From Sphingopyxis sp. (GTDB lineage: Bacteria; Pseudomonadota; Alphaproteobacteria; Sphingomonadales; Sphingomonadaceae), in the NCBI RefSeq assembly GCF_025869345.1, contig NZ_JAOZVW010000090.1, positions 1 to 41,840 of the forward strand: a DNA stretch of 41,840 bases, given 5' to 3'. Within the stretch, counting starts at the first letter, position 1, and every line of letters begins with the position of its first letter. The notes beneath the pieces were generated by a model, which saw only the letters and a program-made list of their open reading frames with translations, was not told where the DNA came from and made no database searches. Position numbers and translations under genes: made by a program. This document shows positions 33,152 through 41,818 of the stretch, piece by piece.

Positions 33152-34504
33152 CTATGGCCCCTTCCCGTCCGCCGCGACGACGGCGGCGACCAGCTTCGCG
33201 ATGTCGAGCCGCTGCTTGCCGTCGTCATAGCCCTGGCGAACGATGACGAGCTGGCGCGAGGGAATGACGACCAGATATTGGCCGCGGTTGCCGAAGGCGC
33301 CGAAGGCATCGGCGGGAACGCCTTCGGACTTGTTCAATAGCCAGAAATAGGCGCCATAGCCGAACGCTCCCTCGGGCTGCGGCCCGGTGGGCGCGGTAAC
33401 GAAGCGGCGCCAGTCGGCGGGCAGCAACCGCTCGCCCTGCCACATCCCGTCATTCTGGTAGAGGAGACCGAGCCGGGCGAGATCGCGCGCGGTCGTCCAG
33501 ACTTGGCTCGACAGGATATAGTCGCCGTCCTTGTCATGCTCGGCAAAGGTGCGCGTCATGCCGATGCGGTCGAAAAAGACATCGGGGTCGAGCGCCGCGC
33601 CCGCCTTCGCCTGCGCCGCTTTCAGCGACAGGACCGCGAGCAGCGTGTCGTTGTTGGCATAGCGATAATGCGTGCCCGGCGGGTTCAGCAGCGGCCACTG
33701 GGTCGTCCACTGGCGCACCGACGCGCCGCCCATATAGATGGCGTCGCTGCGGTTGCCCGCGCTGTCGCTGGTCAGCCCGCTCGCCATGCGCATCAGCTGC
33801 TCGGTCGTGATCGCGGCGCGCGGGTCGCCCGGTGCCTGCCATTCGGCGATCAGCGCGGGCGCCTTCACGTCGACCCAGCCGCGATGGACCGCATGGCCGA
33901 TCAGCGTCGCCGCCATCGATTTGGCGACCGAAAAGGTGCGCTGTGCGGTGTGGACGTCGTGCCCGCCCCAATAGCGCTCGACCGCGATATTGCCGTTCTT
34001 GACGATCAGCAGCGAACTGGTGCGGCCGCCGAAACGCTCGATGGCCATCGTCGCGCGCTCAAGCGGCGTCTGCCCGCGCGGGAGCGAGGCGGAAGCCAGC
34101 GCGTCGCCGACCGGCCACGGACGCTCGTCGAGCATCGGGCGGGCGCGACCGGCGGCGGCTGTGCGCTTCGACGCCGCGCCGATCGGCAGGGTGACGCAGC
34201 CTTCGCCGGGGACCCATTGCGCGAAGCGTGGGGGCATGTCGTCGCGGTAGCGGACGCCGACGGTCTTCGCGCCGTCGTCGACATCGGCCCTCAGCGCGCG
34301 AACGTCAGCCTCGATCTCGGGATAGATGCCGGTCAGCTCGTCGCGCTCGATCGCCTCCAGCGGCTTGCCCGCCCCGTTCCAGAGCGACGAACAGGTGAAG
34401 GCGGCGCGATAGCCCGCGGCCCAGGCGCGGTCGATCTCGGTGGCCGCCTGCGCAGGAAGCGCGGCGGCCGCGAGCGCCAGGCCGAAGGCAATCCGCGCCA
34501 GCAT
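33152..34504 (-). CDS. Serine hydrolase (class C beta-lactamase family)
   Basis: This exported 450-residue protein has a penicillin-binding/beta-lactamase-like fold. The signal peptide (MLARIAFGLALAAAALPAQA) is cut before ATEID. The nucleophile Ser192 lies in SVAK195, and Y-A-N in HYRYANNDT is the second catalytic motif. QYLVVIPSRQLVIVRQGY near the end gives the third region. Such enzymes may be esterases, peptidases or true lactamases; the relatives I recall with this layout are generic serine hydrolases. The start at 34504 is one base from the stop of the mmcQ-type gene, so it is in the same transcript with rarA. An ATG further upstream in frame has no support. Confidence 0.88.
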   Translation of the reverse strand: MLARIAFGLALAAAALPAQAATEIDRAWAAGYRAAFTCSSLWNGAGKPLEAIERDELTGIYPEIEADVRALRADVDDGAKTVGVRYRDDMPPRFAQWVPGEGCVTLPIGAASKRTAAAGRARPMLDERPWPVGDALASASLPRGQTPLERATMAIERFGGRTSSLLIVKNGNIAVERYWGGHDVHTAQRTFSVAKSMAATLIGHAVHRGWVDVKAPALIAEWQAPGDPRAAITTEQLMRMASGLTSDSAGNRSDAIYMGGASVRQWTTQWPLLNPPGTHYRYANNDTLLAVLSLKAAQAKAGAALDPDVFFDRIGMTRTFAEHDKDGDYILSSQVWTTARDLARLGLLYQNDGMWQGERLLPADWRRFVTAPTGPQPEGAFGYGAYFWLLNKSEGVPADAFGAFGNRGQYLVVIPSRQLVIVRQGYDDGKQRLDIAKLVAAVVAADGKGP

Positions 34505-34505
34505 C

Positions 34506-34859
34506 TCAGGGCCGCGCGCCGAACGCCGTGCGCTGCGCCTTCTTCGCGCGGTCCCACCAGGCGCGGCGGATGACGTCGGCGATCCGCCCGGGATCGTGCG
34601 AGCCATAGCGGACGAGCAGGCCGGGCCAGCCTTCGTAATGTGGCGTCTGCCAGAAGCTGTCGGGGTCGGTTTCAAGCAGCACCTCCTTTTCCTCGTGCGG
34701 GCACATGACATGAAAGCTGCCCGCCTCGCGCCCCGGCGACACGAAGGCCTTGCCGTTCACCTTGGGGCACGGCGTGCCATAGAAGGACGCCATCTCGACG
34801 TCGGGGAGCGCGCAGGCAAAAGCGACGACATCGTCCCAATTGGCGAAGCGCGCCGCCAT
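34506..34859 (-). CDS. MmcQ/YjbR family protein
   Basis: This 117-residue protein belongs to the CyaY-like-fold MmcQ/YjbR family, annotated as DNA-binding but with uncertain role. FYGTPCPKVNGKAFVSP and the HYEGWPGLLVRY segment are the typical motifs. The start codon directly abuts the rarA stop (34860), and its stop is one base before the serine hydrolase start, so translation of all three is likely coupled. Confidence 0.88.
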   Translation of the reverse strand: MAARFANWDDVVAFACALPDVEMASFYGTPCPKVNGKAFVSPGREAGSFHVMCPHEEKEVLLETDPDSFWQTPHYEGWPGLLVRYGSHDPGRIADVIRRAWWDRAKKAQRTAFGARP

Positions 34860-36179
34860 CTATCCGCCCCTGCCCTCGCGCCGCCGCTCGTCCCACCAGG
34901 CCATGCGCTCGGCGATCCGTTTCTCGAAGCCGCGATCGACGGGGCGGTAAAGGTCGAGGGGCTGCATCTCGCCGGGCCAGTAATTGTCGCCCGAAAAGCC
35001 CTCGGGCGCGTCATGGTCGTAGGCATAGCCCGCGCCATAGCCCAGATCCTTCATCAGCTTGGTCGGGGCGTTGAGGATGTTCGCGGGCGGCGCGAGGCTG
35101 CCGGTGTCGCGCGCCGCGCGCCATGCGGCTTTCTGCGCCATATAAGCGGCGTTCGATTTGGGCGCGGTCGCGCAATAGAGGCACGCCTGCACGATCGCCA
35201 GTTCGCCCTCGGGCGAGCCGAGGAATTGATAGGCGTCCTTCGCGGCGAGGCATTGCACCAGCGCCTGCGGGTCGGCGAGGCCGACATCTTCGCTGGCGAA
35301 ACGGGTGATGCGGCGGAGCACATAGAGCGGCTCCTCGCCCGCGACGAGCATCCGAGCCAGCCAGTAGAGCGACGCCTGCGGGTCCGACCCGCGCATCGCC
35401 TTGTGGAGCGCCGAGATGAGATTGTAATGGCCGTCGCGGTCCTTGTCATAGACCGGCATACGGCGATGCAGGAACCCCGCGAGTTCGCCGGGGTCGAGCG
35501 GCTTTTCGATCGTCACCGAAAACAGCGTCTCGACCTGATTGAGCAGGAAGCGCCCGTCGCCGTCGGCACTCGCGATCAGCGCGGCGCGCGCTTCGGCGGT
35601 GACCGGCAGGCGCTGACCGATGTCGGCCTCGGCGCGCTCGATCAACATGCCGAGCGCCGCCTCGCCGAGGCGATGGAGCACCAGCACCTGCGCCCGGCTG
35701 AGCAGCGCGGCGTTGAGCGCGAAGCTGGGATTCTCGGTCGTCGCGCCGACGAGGACGACGGTGCCGCGCTCGACGAACGGCAGGAAGCCGTCCTGCTGAG
35801 CGCGGTTGAAGCGATGAATCTCGTCGACGAACAGCAAGGTGCGCTGGCCCGCCGCGGCCATCTTTTCGGCATCGGCGAACGCTTTCTTGAGATCGGCAAC
35901 CCCCGAAAACACCGCCGACAGCGGCGCGAAGCGCAGGCCGACCGCTTCGGCGAGCAAGCGCGCGATCGTCGTTTTGCCCGTGCCCGGCGGGCCCCAGAGG
36001 ATGATCGACGAAAGCTGCCCCGCCGCAACCATGCGGCCGATCGCGCCGTCGGGACCGGTCAGATGCTCCTGCCCGACGACGTCGGACAGCGTCTTCGGCC
36101 GCAGCCGTTCGGCGAGCGGCCCATCGCCGGATGGGACGGGAGCCGGCGGCTCCTGATCGGCGAACAGATCATCCGCCAT
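34860..36179 (-). CDS. rarA: Replication-associated recombination protein A
   Basis: RarA/MgsA is a clamp-loader-like AAA+ ATPase that acts at stalled replication forks. The 439-residue protein has Walker A GPPGTGKT (63-70), Walker B LLFVDEIHRFNRAQQD (D119, E120), the sensor GATTENPSF and the C-terminal tetramerisation region (ISALHKAMRGSDPQASLYWLARML, YAYDHDAPEGF), all in family order. The N-terminus contains a short motif (MADDLFAD) similar to SSB or clamp-binding peptides (inference). The start at 36179 is the family start. It is the first gene of the rarA-mmcQ-hydrolase transcript. Confidence 0.96.
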   Translation of the reverse strand: MADDLFADQEPPAPVPSGDGPLAERLRPKTLSDVVGQEHLTGPDGAIGRMVAAGQLSSIILWGPPGTGKTTIARLLAEAVGLRFAPLSAVFSGVADLKKAFADAEKMAAAGQRTLLFVDEIHRFNRAQQDGFLPFVERGTVVLVGATTENPSFALNAALLSRAQVLVLHRLGEAALGMLIERAEADIGQRLPVTAEARAALIASADGDGRFLLNQVETLFSVTIEKPLDPGELAGFLHRRMPVYDKDRDGHYNLISALHKAMRGSDPQASLYWLARMLVAGEEPLYVLRRITRFASEDVGLADPQALVQCLAAKDAYQFLGSPEGELAIVQACLYCATAPKSNAAYMAQKAAWRAARDTGSLAPPANILNAPTKLMKDLGYGAGYAYDHDAPEGFSGDNYWPGEMQPLDLYRPVDRGFEKRIAERMAWWDERRREGRGG

Positions 36180-36212
36180 GCTAGCCTCTCACGACTTCAA
36201 ATAGACCCACCG

Positions 36213-36289
36213 CGTCATTGCGAGCGCAGCGAAGCAATCCAGAGCGGTTTACGCACACTCTGGATTGCTTCGCTGCGCTCGCAATGACG
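36213..36289. repeat. Family A palindromic repeat
   Basis: This is a complete copy with arms CGTCATTGCGAGCGCAGCG and CGCTGCGCTCGCAATGACG around a centre containing GCAATCCAGAGCGG and CTCTGGATTGC. It lies between rarA (promoter side) and the 3' end of the glycosyltransferase gene. Confidence 0.9.
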
Positions 36290-36309
36290 AATCTTGTGGG
36301 CCGGGCCAT

Positions 36310-37464
36310 CTAACCGCGCCGCTGTTTCTGCCGGATCAGCCGCAAATAGGTCTCGGCAACCGACTGGTTGATCGCATCCCATTGGTAGGCGCCGCTTTCG
36401 GCGCGGGCGGCCGCGCCATGCGCCGCGCGCAGGTCGGCGTCGCGGCAATAGCGCTCGAGATCGTCGGCGAAGAGGCTGATCGCCCCCGGCGAGACGAGGT
36501 AGCCGGTCTGCCCATGCTTGACGATGCTCGCGCTGCCGGTGGCGCGCGCGGCGACCACGGGCAGCCCGCACGCCATCGCCTCCAATGTGACATTGCCGAA
36601 GGTTTCGGTGACCGAGGGGTTGAAGAAGATGTCGCATGAGGCGAGCGCGCGGGCGAGATTCTCGCCACCCTGAAAGCCGACGAACTTCGCCTGCGGCAGG
36701 CGCGATTCGAACCAGTCGCCGGCGGGCCCTTCGCCGATCACCACGACCTGATGCGGCACCTTGCGGCGCTGAAGCTGGTCGATCGTGTCGGCGAAGACGT
36801 CGAGCCCCTTTTCCATCACCAGGCGGCCGAGGAAGGCGATGACCGGCGCATCGTCGGCGATCCCCCAGCTTCGCCGCCAGCTCATGTCGCGGCGGCCGGG
36901 GCTGAAGACGTCGCGCTCGACGCCGCGGGTCCAGATACCGATGTCGTAATTCATCCGCTGCTGCCGCAGCACCTGCGCGAAGCTCTCGGACGGCGCGATC
37001 AGCGCGTCGCAGCGGCGATAGAGCCGGCGCAGCCACGCGACGACGATCGGTTCGAGGAAGGAGAGGTTGTAATAGCGGAAATAGGTCTCGAAGCGTGTAT
37101 GCACCGAGCAGGCGACCGGGATATGGCGCCGCCGCGCCCACGCCGCCGCCTGCCGCGACACGCGGTCGGGGCTGGAGATGTGGAGGATGTTCGGCGCGAA
37201 CTGCGCGATATCCTGCCGCACCCGCGACGAGAAATGGAGCGGAATGCGATATTCGGGGCGATTGGGGATCGCCATCGACGGCACGCTGATCAGGTCGCCG
37301 GTCGGCGCGAAATCGGGATCGTCGACGGTCGGCGAATAGACGCGCACCGCCGCGCCCTCAGCCAGCAGATAGCCGACGAGCCGGTTGAGCGCCTTGTTCG
37401 CGCCGTCGGTCGTCATGTTGTAATTGCCGCTGAACAGGGCGATGCGAAGGTCCGAAACTTCCAT
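36310..37464 (-). CDS. Glycosyltransferase family 4 (GT-B) protein
   Basis: This 384-residue retaining glycosyltransferase takes a sugar from a nucleotide donor. The N-terminal acceptor domain begins LRIALFSGNYNMTTDGANKA, and IAPSESF is the domain link. The C-terminal donor domain has FLGRLVMEKGLDV, VVIGEGPAGDWFE and the catalytic E287-x7-E295 (TETFGNVTLEAMACGLPVVA). It resembles sulfolipid (SqdX-like) and mannosyl/glucosyl glycolipid enzymes; the acceptor is unknown. It is probably cytoplasmic or membrane-associated. The ATG at 37464 has GGAAGG close upstream. It is a single gene flanked on both sides by family A repeats. Confidence 0.9.
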   Translation of the reverse strand: MEVSDLRIALFSGNYNMTTDGANKALNRLVGYLLAEGAAVRVYSPTVDDPDFAPTGDLISVPSMAIPNRPEYRIPLHFSSRVRQDIAQFAPNILHISSPDRVSRQAAAWARRRHIPVACSVHTRFETYFRYYNLSFLEPIVVAWLRRLYRRCDALIAPSESFAQVLRQQRMNYDIGIWTRGVERDVFSPGRRDMSWRRSWGIADDAPVIAFLGRLVMEKGLDVFADTIDQLQRRKVPHQVVVIGEGPAGDWFESRLPQAKFVGFQGGENLARALASCDIFFNPSVTETFGNVTLEAMACGLPVVAARATGSASIVKHGQTGYLVSPGAISLFADDLERYCRDADLRAAHGAAARAESGAYQWDAINQSVAETYLRLIRQKQRRG

Positions 37465-37536
37465 CCGCCTTCCGCTAGTCGCTTGGCGGGGCAAAGGCAA
37501 TCGGGGGCGGGGAGACGACTTCACGACAATGAACCT

Positions 37537-37622
37537 CGTCATTGCGAGCGGAGCGAAGCAATCCAGGGCGGTCTACACACGCTCTGGATTGCCGCGTCGC
37601 CTTCGGCTCCTCGCAATGACGA
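37537..37622. repeat. Family A palindromic repeat, diverged
   Basis: The left arm CGTCATTGCGAGCGGAGCG and the right end CTCGCAATGACG are kept, but the right half has extra sequence (GCCGCGTCGCCTTCGGCTCC). It lies between the glycosyltransferase and corC. Confidence 0.8.
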
Positions 37623-37628
37623 GGTTGG

Positions 37629-38573
37629 TCAAAAGTCGTCGGGCCGGTCCAGCGGCGCCTCCGGGTCGATCTCGACCGGCGGATGCAGCCGCAGATGATG
37701 GACGCGCCTCTCGTCGGCCTCGGTCACCTCGATGCGCCAGCCGCTCGGGTGGTGGAGGATTTCGCCGACCTCGGGGACATGGCCCGCGAGCACCGCGGAA
37801 AGCCCGCCAAGCGTGTCGACATCCTCCTCGACCTCGGCGAGCCGCGGGTCGATCGCTTCGCCGATGTCGTCGAGTTCGGCGCGTGCGTCGGCTTCCCAGC
37901 AGCCGTTCTCGCCCGGCACGAACAGCGCGGTCGGCTCGTCGTCATGCTCGTCCTCGACCTCGCCGACGATTTCCTCGACCAGATCCTCGAAGGTGACGAG
38001 GCCTTCGGTGCCCGAATATTCGTCGATCACGATCGCAAGATGGGTGCGCTTCGCGCGCATCTCGGCGAGCAGGTCGAGCACATCCATCGACTGCGGAACG
38101 TAGAGCGGCTGGCGGATCAGGTCGAGCAAGGGCGGCGGCGCCTGCCCCGCCGCGAGCACCGCGAACACGTCCTTGACGTGGATCATGCCGACGACCTCGT
38201 CGAGCGTCTCGCGATAGACCGGCAGGCGGCTGTGCCCGGCGTCGGCGAACAGCGCGACGACCTCCTCGAAGCTCGCGCTTTCGGGGATGGCAACGATCTC
38301 GCCGCGCGGCACCGCGACGTCGTCGACGGTCTGCTCGCCGAAATGCAGGAGGTTGCGGACCATCTTGCGCTCGATCGGCGACAGGTCGCCGACCGCGCTG
38401 GCGCCGCCGCGGCGCTCCTCGCCCTCTTCCTCGGCCTCGTCGATGACCTCCTCGATCTGTTCGCGGAGCGACGGCTCCTTGTCGCCGCCGAAGAGCAATG
38501 CCTTGAGTCCGGCCAGCAGGCCGGATCTACTGTCGTCTTCCGATCGGCTCGAAGAGTCCCGGTCGTCGGGCAT
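37629..38573 (-). CDS. corC: CorC/HlyC family CBS-domain protein
   Basis: This 314-residue soluble protein has an acidic N-terminus, two CBS domains (about 75-200: MVRNLLHFGEQTVDDVAVPRGEI and LPVYRETLDEVVGMIHVKDVF) and a C-terminal CorC/HlyC transporter-associated domain (DVDTLGGLSAVLAGHVPEVGEI). It lacks the membrane DUF21 part. The role is in divalent-metal efflux or envelope stress (CorC was linked to Mg/Co export). The start at 38573 lies 19 bases after the ybeY stop; they form one transcript, as in many proteobacteria. The usual downstream lnt gene is missing; a glycosyltransferase follows instead. Confidence 0.93.
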   Translation of the reverse strand: MPDDRDSSSRSEDDSRSGLLAGLKALLFGGDKEPSLREQIEEVIDEAEEEGEERRGGASAVGDLSPIERKMVRNLLHFGEQTVDDVAVPRGEIVAIPESASFEEVVALFADAGHSRLPVYRETLDEVVGMIHVKDVFAVLAAGQAPPPLLDLIRQPLYVPQSMDVLDLLAEMRAKRTHLAIVIDEYSGTEGLVTFEDLVEEIVGEVEDEHDDEPTALFVPGENGCWEADARAELDDIGEAIDPRLAEVEEDVDTLGGLSAVLAGHVPEVGEILHHPSGWRIEVTEADERRVHHLRLHPPVEIDPEAPLDRPDDF

Positions 38574-38592
38574 GATGGCGTCTGTTCCCCTG

Positions 38593-39099
38593 TTAATCCT
38601 GACCGTCATATGGATTGGCGATGCCCAGCGATGCAAGCGCTTTCACCTCCAGCGCCTCCATCGCCGCCGCGCTCGCATCGTCCATATGGTCGTAGCCGAC
38701 GAGATGGAGCGTGCCGTGGACGATCAGGTGCGTCGCATGGTCCGCAATCGAAATCTCCTTCTCCGCCGCCTCCCGCGCGCAGGTTTCGCGGGCGAGGACG
38801 ATGTCGCCGAGGAGGATTTCGCCATCGTCGCTGTTGCTGAGCGTGTCGAGCAGGTCGGCCTGCACCTGCGGAAAGGAAAGCACGTTGGTCGGCTTGTCCT
38901 TGCCCCGGAAATCACGGTTGAGCGCGTGAACCTCGGCATCGTCGGTCAGGCGCACCGCGACCTCGACGAGCGGCGCGGCGTCGGCAAGCCCCGCCCACGG
39001 CGTCAGCGCGAGCGCCGCGGCGGCCGCCTCGGCGGCGCGCGCTTCCCAGTCGAGCGCATCGGGCCAGGGGCTCGCTTCGTGGGTTTCGACGCTCAGCAT
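38593..39099 (-). CDS. ybeY: Endoribonuclease YbeY (rRNA maturation)
   Basis: YbeY is a zinc-dependent RNase for 16S rRNA 3' end maturation and ribosome quality control. The 168-residue protein has the metal site H128-x3-H132-x5-H138 (HGTLHLVGYDH), preceded by RGKDKPTNVLSFP and EILLGDIVLARET, all typical. It is the upstream partner of corC. The phoH gene that commonly precedes ybeY is absent: the upstream 470 bases hold only repeats. Confidence 0.97.
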   Translation of the reverse strand: MLSVETHEASPWPDALDWEARAAEAAAAALALTPWAGLADAAPLVEVAVRLTDDAEVHALNRDFRGKDKPTNVLSFPQVQADLLDTLSNSDDGEILLGDIVLARETCAREAAEKEISIADHATHLIVHGTLHLVGYDHMDDASAAAMEALEVKALASLGIANPYDGQD

Positions 39100-39268
39100 C
39101 GGCGGAAGTTGTCAAACTTGTCATTCCCCTTCGGTATAATAATACCCGTGGGGTGTTTCGGGGGCGATGGCGGAGTCGGATCGGCGGCGTAGAACAGCAT
39201 CATGCCCGCCACGCTAATGCGGCCGGACAATGTAGGACAGCGAAAAGCAATGCCGCTTTGCTTTCCTT

Positions 39269-39520
39269 CGTCATGCTGAACTTGTTTCGGCATCCATGAC
39301 CCGGCTTTCGCCTTCCAAACCTGCGGAGACCGGGAGGACCGGCCATGGACCCTGAAACAAGTTGATGGTTATCCCTTTCGCATCCGTAGATGCTCCGTTC
39401 ATCGTCATTGCGAGCGAAGCGAAGCAATCCAGAGCTTGCGTAAACCGCTCTGGATTGCTTCGCTTCGCTCGCAATGACGGATACGGATGGGAAAGGGATA
39501 ATCACCAAACAAGTTCAGGG
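39269..39520. repeat. Nested palindromic repeats upstream of ybeY
   Basis: A family B palindrome (arms 39269-39299 and 39343-39365) overlaps a second pair: 39350-39389 mirrors 39482-39520 (CCCTGAAACAAGTT, TTATCCCTTTC, CATCCGTA and their complements). Inside that pair lies a complete family A element (39403-39479). This is a repeat inserted in a repeat. The rest of 39100-39567 shows no gene. Confidence 0.75.
39403..39479. repeat. Family A palindromic repeat
   Basis: A complete copy with arms CGTCATTGCGAGCGAAGCG and CGCTTCGCTCGCAATGACG, sitting inside another inverted repeat between the ybeY promoter side and the PBP 3' end. Confidence 0.9.
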
Positions 39521-39567
39521 GGACGCGTTGCGAAAGGATAGTCCCTGTCATCCCCGCGGCGCGCATT

Positions 39568-41628
39568 CTATTGCGGAGCAGGTTGGGGCTGCGGCGGCGG
39601 CACCGGCGTCCGGTCGCCGATCGGCAGCTTGAGGTCGATTTTCGTGCCGCCGATCTCGGTGCTGATCACCGCATTGCCGTCCTTGACCCCGACGCTGGTC
39701 TTGTCGGCGATCGGCACGTCCGGAATATCGGGAATGTCGAGCGGCTGCACCGGCCCGCCCGGGTCGGCCGCCGGCCACGCCTTCCGCGCCGGGGCGGCGG
39801 CACGGCCGCTCGCCTGCAGCATGAAATCGCGCCAGATGCGCGCCGGGAGGCCGCCGCCCGCGGCGCCGTGGAGCGGGCTATTGTCGTCGTTGCCGATCCA
39901 GACGCCGACGACCAGCCCATTGGCATAGCCGACGAACAGCGCGTCGCGGCTGTCCTGGGTGGTGCCGGTCTTGCCGAAATTCGCCTGCGGCAGCCGCGCG
40001 GCGCGGCCGGTGCCGCGATTGACCGCGGCGCGCAGCATCTGCTCCATATCGTCGTGGACGCGCGACGAGAAATGGTCGGGTCCCCACACCCAGCGCGCGA
40101 ACCAGCCCGGCTCCTCTTCCGTAAAGGCGTGCGGGACGACCGGATAGCTGTTCGCGGCAACCGCGGCATAAGCGGCGGTGAGTTCGAGCAAGGTCATGCT
40201 CGACGTGCCGAGCGCAAGGCTGGGGTCGCCCTTCGCGAGCGGCGCGGTGACGCCGAGGTCGCGCGCCATGCGGATCACCTTGTCGTCGCCGACCTCGCGG
40301 AACAACCGCACCGCGGCGACATTGCTCGAGGCCGCAAAGGCATCTTCGAGGGTGATCGTGTCCGAATAGGCGCCGCCGGCGTTCTTGGGCTGATAGGCGC
40401 CGGTGTCGATCGGGCGGTTGTCGATCGTATCGTCCGGCGTCTTCCCATCCTCCAGCGCGGCGAGATAGACGAACAATTTGAAGGTCGATCCCGGCTGGCG
40501 CCGCGCCTGCGTCACGCGGTTGAAAGGCGAGGCGGCATAGTCGCGGCCGCCGACCATCGCCACGACCTCTCCGTTCGGGCGCATCGCGACCATCGCGACC
40601 TGTGCCTTGCCAAGCCCGGCGCGCGCGGTGACGCGGCGCGCGATCCCCTGCAGCCGCGCGTCGAGCGTGGTGCGGATCGTCTGGCGCGAATAGCCGACGT
40701 CGCTGAGCTGGCGCGCCTCGGGCAGCGCCCAGTCGGCGAAATAGGTGCCGGTGGGCAGCGTGTTGCGGCTGCGCACGTCGATGCGCGGAGCGCGGAGCGC
40801 CCTGGCCTCGGCGGCGGTCAGATAGCCCGTGTCGGCCATCGCGGCGACAACCAGTTTCATCCGCTTTTCCGCCAGATCGGGATTCTTCGTCGGCGCAAGG
40901 CGCGAGGGCGCCTGGACCAGCCCCGCGAGCATCGCCGCCTGCGCCGGGGTCAATTCCTCGGGCTGGCGCGAGAAATAATGGAGCGAGGCGGCGCGCAGGC
41001 CATAAGTGTTGTCGCCGAAATAGGCGTTGGAAAGATAGCGTTCGAGAATCTCGTCCTTGGTCAGCCACGCTTCGAGCCAGAAGGCGATCAGCGCCTCGCG
41101 CGCCTTGCGCCCGAGAGTTTTCTTCGGGGTCAGGAAGGTGAATTTGGCGAGCTGCTGGGTGATCGTGCTGCCGCCCTGCTTGCGGCCGCCGGTCAGATTC
41201 GCCCAGACGGCGCGCGCGACGCTGCGCGGGTCGACGCCCCAATGGCTGTAGAAGCGGCGGTCCTCGATCGCGATGAAGGCGCCGGGGACATGCTTCGGCA
41301 GCTTCGCGACATCGACCGGCGCATCGACGATCGCCCCCATGCGCGCGATCGGGGTGCCGTCGGCGGCGAGCAGGGTGATCTCCGGCGGCGCGATCGGTTG
41401 CAGCGATTTGGACAGGGGCGCGGTGAGCGCGAGCCAGCCGACGAGGAGGATGAAGGCGACGGCAAAGATGGCGAAACCGCGCGAGAGGCGGCGCGTCCAT
41501 TTGCGAAAGCGGCTTTCGGGCGCGGGCGGCGGCGGGGCGACCGGCGCAAAGGCGTCGGGATACGGACCACCCGGCATTTCGGGTGGCGGTGGCGGAACGG
41601 AGGCTCTGGATTTCAGGAAATCGAACAT
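39568..41628 (-). CDS. Class A penicillin-binding protein (PBP1A family)
   Basis: This is a bifunctional peptidoglycan synthase of 686 residues. A proline-rich cytoplasmic tail (1-40) precedes one membrane helix (about 51-70). The GT51 glycosyltransferase domain has the catalytic Glu122 (AIEDRRFYSHWG) and GGSTITQQLAK (about 152-162). The transpeptidase domain has Ser381-x-x-Lys384 (PGSTFK), S435-S-N437 and KTG (554-556, NFGKTGTTQD). The C-terminus is extended and ends in a Pro/Gln-rich tail. It acts in the periplasm on lipid II. It is shorter than E. coli PBP1A (about 850). The start at 41628 has no clear alternative. An inverted repeat lies 11 bases upstream. Confidence 0.95.
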   Translation of the reverse strand: MFDFLKSRASVPPPPPEMPGGPYPDAFAPVAPPPPAPESRFRKWTRRLSRGFAIFAVAFILLVGWLALTAPLSKSLQPIAPPEITLLAADGTPIARMGAIVDAPVDVAKLPKHVPGAFIAIEDRRFYSHWGVDPRSVARAVWANLTGGRKQGGSTITQQLAKFTFLTPKKTLGRKAREALIAFWLEAWLTKDEILERYLSNAYFGDNTYGLRAASLHYFSRQPEELTPAQAAMLAGLVQAPSRLAPTKNPDLAEKRMKLVVAAMADTGYLTAAEARALRAPRIDVRSRNTLPTGTYFADWALPEARQLSDVGYSRQTIRTTLDARLQGIARRVTARAGLGKAQVAMVAMRPNGEVVAMVGGRDYAASPFNRVTQARRQPGSTFKLFVYLAALEDGKTPDDTIDNRPIDTGAYQPKNAGGAYSDTITLEDAFAASSNVAAVRLFREVGDDKVIRMARDLGVTAPLAKGDPSLALGTSSMTLLELTAAYAAVAANSYPVVPHAFTEEEPGWFARWVWGPDHFSSRVHDDMEQMLRAAVNRGTGRAARLPQANFGKTGTTQDSRDALFVGYANGLVVGVWIGNDDNSPLHGAAGGGLPARIWRDFMLQASGRAAAPARKAWPAADPGGPVQPLDIPDIPDVPIADKTSVGVKDGNAVISTEIGGTKIDLKLPIGDRTPVPPPQPQPAPQ

Positions 41629-41638
41629 GCGCGCGGGT

Positions 41639-41660
41639 CCGTATTACACGGGCAATACGG
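41639..41660. promoter_or_regulatory. Inverted repeat just upstream of the PBP start
   Basis: Perfect 7-base arms CCGTATT and AATACGG surround 8 bases. It lies 11-32 bases before the PBP start codon, in the leader or promoter. It could be an operator or a translational hairpin. Confidence 0.4.
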
Positions 41661-41718
41661 CTATGGCAAATGGGTTGATGAGGATTTGCTTGAGGTGAAA
41701 GTCGACATTCCCCCTCTT

Positions 41719-41746
41719 CGTCATTCCCGCGAAAGCGGGAATGACG
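41719..41746. repeat. Short palindromic repeat (family F)
   Basis: CGTCATTCCCGC and GCGGGAATGACG pair perfectly over 12 bases around GAAA. It is a typical intergenic hairpin repeat of sphingomonads and could also act as a transcript-end hairpin. Confidence 0.75.
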
Positions 41747-41791
41747 AGGGTAAGGGATGAAGGCTGTCGTTCACCTGCCGCTTGCAACTCT

Positions 41792-41818
41792 CGTCATCCC
41801 GGACTTGATCCGGGATCC
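41792..41818. repeat. Short palindromic repeat (family G), near the window edge
   Basis: CATCCCGGACTTGATCCGGG forms a hairpin with arms CCCGGA and TCCGGG. It may be one half of a larger element that continues past the window. Confidence 0.6.

Noticed and set aside
34440-36287. 615-codon plus-strand frame opposite rarA and mmcQ-type genes
   Set aside because: Antisense shadow extending into a repeat; no domain.
39571-41760. 729-codon plus-strand frame opposite the PBP
   Set aside because: Shadow of the PBP gene; composition and lack of motifs rule it out.
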